Below, in pieces: positions 58,192 to 64,000 of a stretch of 64,000 nucleotides of DNA. A program made the translations under genes and the position numbers. The stretch spans positions 2,790,001 through 2,854,000 of the forward strand of contig VCCP01000003.1 of the NCBI GenBank assembly GCA_005765155.1, in the 5' to 3' direction. The stretch comes from Zelopaecilomyces penicillatus. Its lineage: Eukaryota; Ascomycota; Sordariomycetes; Hypocreales; Pseudodiploosporaceae. How positions within the stretch are numbered: the first letter of the stretch is position 1; each line of letters starts with the position of its first letter. The notes below the pieces were generated by a model. The model made no database searches and was not told where the DNA came from. It worked only from the letters and a program-made list of their open reading frames with translations.

Positions 58192-59315
58192 ATGGATTCC
58201 GACGATTCTGAGTTTTACGGTGAGCTGCAATGCTCCCCATCATCCATAGCGCTGGCGAATTATTACATTTGACAGAGAATGGAAGAAATGTTCTGACCAG
58301 CTAAGTCTAGGTGATACCGAAATAATATCCCATCTTCAGCATAGGGTAGATAAATTTGAAGTTGGCGAATGGCACCAGCAACAGCAAGTTCATCCGGGCC
58401 GCGCAAAGGGCCGCGCAAAGCTTGTGGAAAAAGTATCCCATCTCCATAACCCGTATGCTGGCGTGTCATACGCATGGCAACTCACAGAGACTGTTGGTGA
58501 TTTTCTTAAGCGCCTCCCACCCGCAACAACAAATCAAAGTGAAGAGATTCCGTGGATATTTGTTTGCAATCCATACATACCTCGTGTGCAGAAGTCTCGA
58601 AGCAAGTCCCAGCTTATCAAAGGGAATGAAGATGAGGCACCAGATGAAGAAGGAAGCAATACAAGACTTGTCGCCCAGGGGGGGTTGGAAAGGTTGCAAA
58701 TAGCAACCGATTTCATCCAGGGATTGGAAGCCTCAGGCAAGTCCAAACCTTTCATCGAAAAGGAAATAAGAAAGGAGCGAAAACAGACAGTTGATGACAT
58801 ACTACTTCTCGCTCACACTGCAAAAGTTAGAGCAGGAAAGGTAAAGCACTGCATGCAGAAGTCTCAGTCCAGAGCTAGCCTACCAAGTGACACAGCCTTA
58901 TTAACATTACTGGTTTTAGTGGCTCCTCTTCTGCTCATCTGCAGAAGTAAACGATCTGTGGGAGATAATTGTCAAGGCCACGGTGAACAATGAGCTGGGC
59001 ATTGCGGCAAAAGTTGCCCCGCGATCTCAAACCGATGACCCACGCAAAGACCGGATTCTTTGCATCTACACGGCAGACTTCAGGGACAAGGCGGATATTG
59101 GCCGTGTTCTCCAAACCCTTCGTGAGTTGAGGCTAGTGGAAGCCAGAGGGCGCCCAGTATACTATAAACCAGGTGAGTTATAAAGCCGTTTGTATCCTCA
59201 GGATAGCGAGCTCACGAACCGCAAAGATGCGTTCACCTACATCGGTATCTCTCACGGCAACCCATGGGGGGTCCGAGCCTCAATCCATAGCTCTGCCGAC
59301 ATCTTCCCCAATTGA
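58192..59315 (+). CDS. DUF1917 (Bles03/UPF0696-like) protein, 4 exons
   Basis: Exons 58192-58219, 58278-58840, 58920-59172 and 59227-59315 (introns of 58, 79 and 54 bp) give 310 residues. The acceptor at 58277 (ACAGAG) was chosen because the alternative two bases earlier leads to a stop. Features: acidic start M-D-S-D-D-S-E-F-Y, N-P-Y-A-G-V-S-Y-A-W-Q-L, R-L-P-P-A-T-T, I-P-W-I-F-V-C-N-P-Y, G-L-E-R-L, a W-L-L-F block after the second intron, and C-I-Y-T-A-D-F-R-D with Y-Y-K-P-D-A-F-T-Y-I-G at the end. This pattern is that of the DUF1917 family, whose human member is C11orf68. No enzymatic function is established. The eIF4E-like fold known for this family suggests a possible role in RNA-cap or nucleotide binding, which I only infer. 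Confidence 0.78.
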
Positions 59316-59710
59316 AATTGGCAGATGTGGATGTTTAGTTCTGCGCTGGCAAAGCTGACTGATGCAAGCTTTGTGTACACGGAGAGAAAGCTTGGATCCC
59401 ATGTCACAGACAGTTATTGAAGAACTTGCGACACTGGCGCAGATAGATTATGAACAATGTACCATATTTTTTTGGAGATCCCATGTTGCGATGTGAAATG
59501 GCCTGATATGGCCGGGAGGGATGATGCATCAACTGAGAAAATGTTTGTCTAAACCCGAATTGAAAATATTAAGCCCATGCCCAAACACCAAACGCCGTCT
59601 ACAAGAAAGCCATGCATGCGTTGTGCGGCTGTGTATGCTATCTATCCACAGAAGCCCATTCGCCAGGAGAGCCAATCTATTCATAAATGATCGTCACGCT
59701 GGATGTATTC
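59316..59710. other. Convergent spacer DUF1917 / NAA30
   Basis: About 395 bp between two converging stops. 3' UTRs; no gene. Confidence 0.65.
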
Positions 59711-60338
59711 CTACAAGGTTTGATCGTCATAGTAGCCCGGGCCAGCATCAGGGTCGATAGACTTGAGAAGAAGGACGAGTCTGTAAGCACTGTTGCCGTT
59801 GAGATAGTATCGGTGCAATTTCTTGGATCGCAAAAATCCTAGCCGCTCATACAGCCTCATGGCGGCGACGTTAGTCTCCTCCGTCTCCAAGACAATTTCA
59901 TCAGCCTTGCGGTTAAACATGGCCTCAACAGCTCGCTTGACCAAGGCCGTGGCAACACCATGACCGCGGAAAGGTGATGCCACAGCCAACATGGCAATAT
60001 ATCCTCTGCGCGTAGGAGGTGAGTGAGAAGAGTGTACCTCCAGTTTGCAGACAATAACGCCAACCAGGGATGAGTCAACGGGGTTGAGAGCCTAACAAGC
60101 CCGGGGGGTTCGTCAGCGATAGACAAGTCATTCGGTTGTGATTGCAGCATGGACTGACCATAAAGCAGAGATGCGACCACTGGCAGAGAAAGTAGCGGTA
60201 GACATAGATACTATATGGCTCACTTAGGTCTTTGGAGATGAGTGACCGAATGGCGGGCAGGTATTGGGATTCAAGCCTATGCTCATACTGAATGTATTGG
60301 AGGTCATGGGTGGGAATGGCGCTTGTTGCGGGGTTCAT
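59711..60338 (-). CDS. NAA30: NatC catalytic subunit NAA30 (Mak3), 2 exons
   Basis: N-terminal acetyltransferase that acts on nascent proteins starting Met-Leu/Ile/Phe/Trp, working with Naa35 and Naa38 on the ribosome. Exons 60338-60159 and 60091-59711, with a 67-bp intron (GTCAGT..TTAG, phase 0), give 186 residues. Family marks: I-Q-Y-E-H-R-L-E-S, E-P-Y-S-I-Y-V-Y-R-Y-F-L, L-V-G-V-I-V-C-K-L-E, R-G-Y-I-A-M-L-A-V, and the acetyl-CoA loop F-R-G-H-G-V-A-T-A-L. After that E-T-E-E-T-N-V-A-A-M-R-L-Y-E-R-L-G-F and the Y-Y-L-N-G tail as in Mak3. The catalytic core is complete. Confidence 0.94.
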
Positions 60339-61698
60339 TATGACTTGGCGCAGTCCAAAAAAAAATGTTTGTAGCCGGAAACAACGAAATGAGTCTTGTG
60401 TTGATGCTGCAAGTTATGTGTTTGTTAAATGCGACGCGGCGTTTCCTCTGTATTGACAAGCAAGAGAAGTTGTCCAAGCCGCCAGCCGGGCACGGATTTG
60501 AGTTTGGGTGAGAACAGAGAGGATTGAGGCTCACGTTGACTCAGCTGGGCGGGTTGTCGTGAGGGTAGGAATCAGTCATTTAGCAGTGGCTTTGGAGCGC
60601 TTCAACCCAATTAGATCAGACTACCTAGAAGAGTGAGTGAGTGCCTTGACTAAATTCTCTTCTGAAAATAAGGCACCCGACCTCCTAGGTTTAACTGTAG
60701 GTGGGGTAATTACTAGTACCTACGGCCTACTACTAAGTAGGTACTTAACCTGAGTAGGTACCTCTAAGGTGATATCATGTATACCTTCCCTTACACTAAG
60801 AGTCATCCTCTGAGTCTTCTCTGGGTACTGAATAGTTACGGAATTACTGTATACACACAATGGCATCTTGCCTTGATATCTGCACTGATCTTTGCCAAGA
60901 ATTACACACATTCTTTCGTAGTTTAAAACTTGGATAATGAGACTAGACTAGCGTTCGTGGCAGCATTTCTGGTGTGGTTATAGGTGGCTGCTGGCATTGT
61001 ACAGTGTGTAACTACTAATGGACATCTGAGTGTTACCGTCACATGCTAGAAACTAGGAGCGTCAGTCTCCTTGATTTCTACCTAGGTGGAAGCACGTCTT
61101 ATCTGCTTACCTAGTGAGCCCATTGAAACGTGTGCAGGCGATACTTCACTGACAAAATCTATGCCGGTAATGAATAGCTGTAATTATCAAAACAGCTGTT
61201 TAGTTCACTCCTAATCAATACTTACCTATTTTCTCATAGGATTAGGTACTTTGGTTCACTTAGATGTACCTAGGTAGGCAAGACATCCTCTGTCGCTTCA
61301 GTGGTGCCTACCTCCAAGCCTACTACCTATAGGCATCAGGACAGACACATACAGCGGGTGCAAGGTACCTACGACCTAGTAGGTACTTAGTAGGTACCTG
61401 TCGTTGTGCTGATATCCATGTGTGCTTAGGTGGATTGACGTCAACAAGACTGAGGTGGAGTCAAATGCCACATGCGCTCGGCTTGCACCGGAATCGTTCA
61501 GCACCCTCCCCCCCTCCCTGAGCAATCTACTTTTCAGTATTACACCAAGCAGCTTACAGCTACAGATTCATCGATATCCTATTATACCCTGTGTGGCTGC
61601 GCGCTCAATTTGTCCATCAACGACCACCTGCCGTCCTAAGGCCCCTCCCGAACTCTTTCATTACGGGTGCCACGTCGCTCTTGTGCGACAATAGCATC
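60339..61698. other. Divergent intergenic region NAA30 / PDAT
   Basis: 1.36 kb. A cluster of GTACCTA/TAGGTAC palindromes at 60690-60770 and a second at 61240-61400, the last about 300 bp upstream of the PDAT start. The leader before the PDAT AUG is C-rich and pyrimidine-rich. No gene seen. Confidence 0.6.
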
Positions 61699-63597
61699 AT
61701 GGCAACTACCCTAAGACGGCGTATACCTCCTGAGAGCGAGGTCTCCAGCTCGGCCACTATATCAAGAGAAGAGAGCACGACAACACAGCCTACATCTCAC
61801 GTCCATGTCGTCGAGCGTGCCCCCAAAACACGCAAGCGCCGTAACACGTTCATCTTTCTCCTCGGAGGCTTCTGTGGTCTATTTGCAGCAGGTTTCTTCG
61901 CCAAAACAAACGACCTAATCGACTTTCCAGAATTTGGCGAGCTTAGTGTGGACAACTTACTCGATGTTATACCTGCCGGACTGGTCAAGGATCTACGCGA
62001 CCTGGTCCAGGGCGAACGAGATGTGGTGGAAGCTTACGACTCCTTTTCGGTAGGCCTCAAGGCGCGCTCTGAGGGTTTGGAGGCACATCATCCTGTCATC
62101 ATGGTTCCCGGAGTCATCTCTACCGGTCTCGAATCATGGGGGACCGCAAATATTTCAAGGCCATATTTTAGAAAGCGGCTATGGGGAAGCTGGACTATGA
62201 TGAAAGCTTTAGTCCTCGACAAGGAGGTGTGGAAAAAACATATCATGCTTGACAAACGCACGGGACTTGATCCACCGATGGTCAAACTTCGAGCGGCACA
62301 GGGGTTTGACGCGACTGACTTCTTCATCACGGGCTACTGGATATGGAGCAAAATATTTGAGAACCTGGCGACAATTGGTTATGACCCGACAAACTCCTAC
62401 ACTGCTGCATACGACTGGCGGCTATCCTACCCTAATCTTGAGATTAGAGATCAGTATTTCTCTCGGTTAAAGTCATACATCGAAACAGCGGTGGCGTTTG
62501 AGGGGAAGAAAGTGGTGTTGGCCTCCCACAGTATGGGAAGTCAAGTTACATTTTACTTTTTTCACTGGGTTCAATCCGAAAAGGGTGGTCGCGGTGGAGA
62601 TGACTGGGTAGACCAGCACATTGATTCCTGGATCAATATCAGTGGTTGCATGCTGGGAGCTGTAAAAGATTTGACGGCAGTCCTATCGGGTGAAATGCGA
62701 GATACGGCTCAGTTGAATGCCGTGGCAATATATGGGCTAGAGAAATTCTTGAGCAGAGAGGAGAGGGCTGAGATATTCAGAGCAATGCCGGGTATTTCGT
62801 CAATGCTTCCTCTTGGAGGTAATGCTGTGTGGGGAGATCTGAACTGGGCACCTGATGATCTACCTGGACAATCGCTGTCCTACGGGTCGCTGCTAAACTT
62901 CAGAGTTGGCGCAAACTGGACGACTCCAGACCGAAACTTGACAGTTGATGCCTCGATGCAGTATCTCTTCAATACTACGGAAGACTGGTATCAGGATCAA
63001 ATCAAACATGCTTATTCTCACGGCGTGGCTCACACGGCGGCGGAGGTAGAAGCCAACGAAAATGACCCGTCAAAATGGATCAATCCACTTGAAACCAGAC
63101 TTCCTCGGGCGCCTAACCTGAAGATTTATTGTTTTTATGGCGTTGGGAAACCAACAGAACGGGCCTACTATTACCGCGCTCCAGACCAGCCCATGTTGAC
63201 CAATCTCAACATCACTATTGACACGGGCTTTACTGAGGGAGATGTAGATCATGGCGTGATCTTGGGAGAGGGAGATGGTACAGTCAACCTGTTGAGTACA
63301 GGCTACATGTGTAATCGAGGTTGGCATATGAAACGATACAATCCTTCAGGTTCGAAGGTCACAGTGGTGGAAATGCCACATGAGCCAGATAGGTTTAGTC
63401 CGCGAGGAGGACCTAACACGGCAGATCATGTCGACATTCTGGGACGACAGAACCTGAATGAATTGGTTCTTAGAGTCGCGGCTGGCAAGGGTAATACCAT
63501 CACTGACTACGTTGTCAGCAACATTCAGGACTACGCTGCCAAGGTCAAGGTTTTCGATGAGGACAATGAGAACGGCAGCGGCCCAGGCTCGTCCTAG
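61699..63597 (+). CDS. LRO1: Phospholipid:diacylglycerol acyltransferase (Lro1-type), intronless
   Basis: Transfers an acyl chain from a phospholipid to diacylglycerol, making storage triacylglycerol at the ER/nuclear envelope. 632 residues; AUG at 61699 gives M-A-T-T-L-R-R-R, preferred over an upstream in-frame start. Residues 40-48 are basic (K-T-R-K-R-R), then one membrane anchor (about 49-68), then the lumenal LCAT fold. The catalytic triad is visible: S278 in S-H-S-M-G-S, D526 in E-G-D-G-T-V-N, H577 in A-D-H-V-D-I-L-G. V-P-G-V-I-S-T-G-L-E-S-W and A-A-Y-D-W-R-L-S are LCAT/PDAT motifs. No intron and no damage. The sequence after 63597 to the window end is 3' UTR and downstream DNA with nothing else recognised. 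Confidence 0.96.
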   Translation: MATTLRRRIPPESEVSSSATISREESTTTQPTSHVHVVERAPKTRKRRNTFIFLLGGFCGLFAAGFFAKTNDLIDFPEFGELSVDNLLDVIPAGLVKDLRDLVQGERDVVEAYDSFSVGLKARSEGLEAHHPVIMVPGVISTGLESWGTANISRPYFRKRLWGSWTMMKALVLDKEVWKKHIMLDKRTGLDPPMVKLRAAQGFDATDFFITGYWIWSKIFENLATIGYDPTNSYTAAYDWRLSYPNLEIRDQYFSRLKSYIETAVAFEGKKVVLASHSMGSQVTFYFFHWVQSEKGGRGGDDWVDQHIDSWINISGCMLGAVKDLTAVLSGEMRDTAQLNAVAIYGLEKFLSREERAEIFRAMPGISSMLPLGGNAVWGDLNWAPDDLPGQSLSYGSLLNFRVGANWTTPDRNLTVDASMQYLFNTTEDWYQDQIKHAYSHGVAHTAAEVEANENDPSKWINPLETRLPRAPNLKIYCFYGVGKPTERAYYYRAPDQPMLTNLNITIDTGFTEGDVDHGVILGEGDGTVNLLSTGYMCNRGWHMKRYNPSGSKVTVVEMPHEPDRFSPRGGPNTADHVDILGRQNLNELVLRVAAGKGNTITDYVVSNIQDYAAKVKVFDEDNENGSGPGSS

Positions 63598-64000
63598 TAT
63601 TGCTTCTCTTTACTCAACTTTTCACATTTGTCTTGATGGTCCTGCTGTACTGGCGTATTGAGAGTTTGGCGTTTGGCGCGGTGGAAATCAGAGGTCTCAA
63701 TGAAAGTGGCGGCGTTGCTTGTTTTTTTTTGTGGTATTATTACTTTGTTTATACCCATTTCTGGTAGAGATAAGAACAGCATGAGTCGGTAGTTCTAAAA
63801 ATAATTATTTTGTCCAGCCTCCACCAGAAAACCTAATCAAATTTGCAGTACACTGTTATATGTGCAAGCATATGACAGAACGGAGAGCGGCGGTGTGATG
63901 GGAAGAACTTATTATGACCCGAGACTGAAACAGGATGAACATTGCGCTCTCACAGTCGACTGTTGCACATTACCTTCTCAGGCATCTGTAGCAGTGTCGA
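63598..64000. other. Downstream of PDAT, no gene seen
   Basis: T-rich run near 63721-63730 and ordinary sequence, probably 3' UTR and spacer. No reading frame of note. Confidence 0.6.

Noticed and set aside
31374..63597. Secondary-metabolite or effector gene cluster
   Set aside because: The genes are unrelated housekeeping functions; the lone Zn2Cys6 factor has no biosynthetic neighbour.

Overview
The window comes from a filamentous ascomycete (Pezizomycotina, probably a Sordariomycete). This rests on short introns of about 43-100 bp with GT..AG ends, on a 356-residue PMK1/FMK1-type MAP kinase, and on repeats wrecked by C-to-T and G-to-A transitions that create TAA/TAG stops, the hallmark of repeat-induced point mutation (RIP). 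There are two compartments. Positions 1 to about 31.3 kb form a gene-free, mostly extremely AT-rich block of dead and one living retroelement. Positions 31.4-64 kb form an ordinary gene-rich block with ten conserved genes.

The AT-rich block starts inside a RIP-damaged Ty3/gypsy chromovirus (1-5673) that keeps recognisable nucleocapsid-like, protease, RT, RNase H, integrase and chromodomain remnants. It also carries an antisense reading frame, split by one frameshift, with Zn2Cys6-like spacing. Next come two direct copies of an unidentified 3.36-kb repeat (5794-9154 and 18436-21800), a reverse-oriented RIP-damaged gypsy pol (around 22.7-23.5 kb), an almost erased LTR (25605-25886) and further AT-rich sequence. 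Into this debris a young, intact Ty1/copia element (9783-16081) has inserted. It has 475-bp LTRs that differ at 3 sites, a 5-bp target duplication, a primer-binding site matching the anticodon arm of initiator tRNA-Met, and one open polyprotein of 1575 residues. A solo LTR of the same family, with its own target duplication, sits at 30188-30640, and a 9-bp minisatellite at 30981-31139 lies near the edge.

The gene block reads, in order: HEM4 uroporphyrinogen-III synthase (+), OXR1/TLDc protein (-), PMK1-type MAPK (-), SEC24 COPII coat subunit (-), a 93-residue single-pass membrane protein of unknown function (+), a Zn2Cys6 transcription factor (-), an exportin of the Msn5/exportin-5 family with 11 exons and one GC-AG intron (-), DPH7 diphthine methylesterase WD protein (-), a DUF1917/Bles03 protein (+), the NatC catalytic subunit NAA30 (-), and the Lro1-type phospholipid:diacylglycerol acyltransferase (+). 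Exons were assigned by joining frames at splice consensus sites, with phases checked. These genes serve heme synthesis, oxidative-stress resistance, developmental signalling, ER export, nuclear export, diphthamide synthesis, N-terminal acetylation and lipid storage. They are not an operon or a biosynthetic cluster.

Two poorly understood spots may hold small secreted proteins: a signal-peptide-like ORF at 34650, and cysteine-rich open frames at 49591-50205. Intergenic DNA is repeatedly studded with CCTAGGTAGG/TAGGTACCTA-like palindromes. I saw no tRNA, rRNA or CRISPR array.
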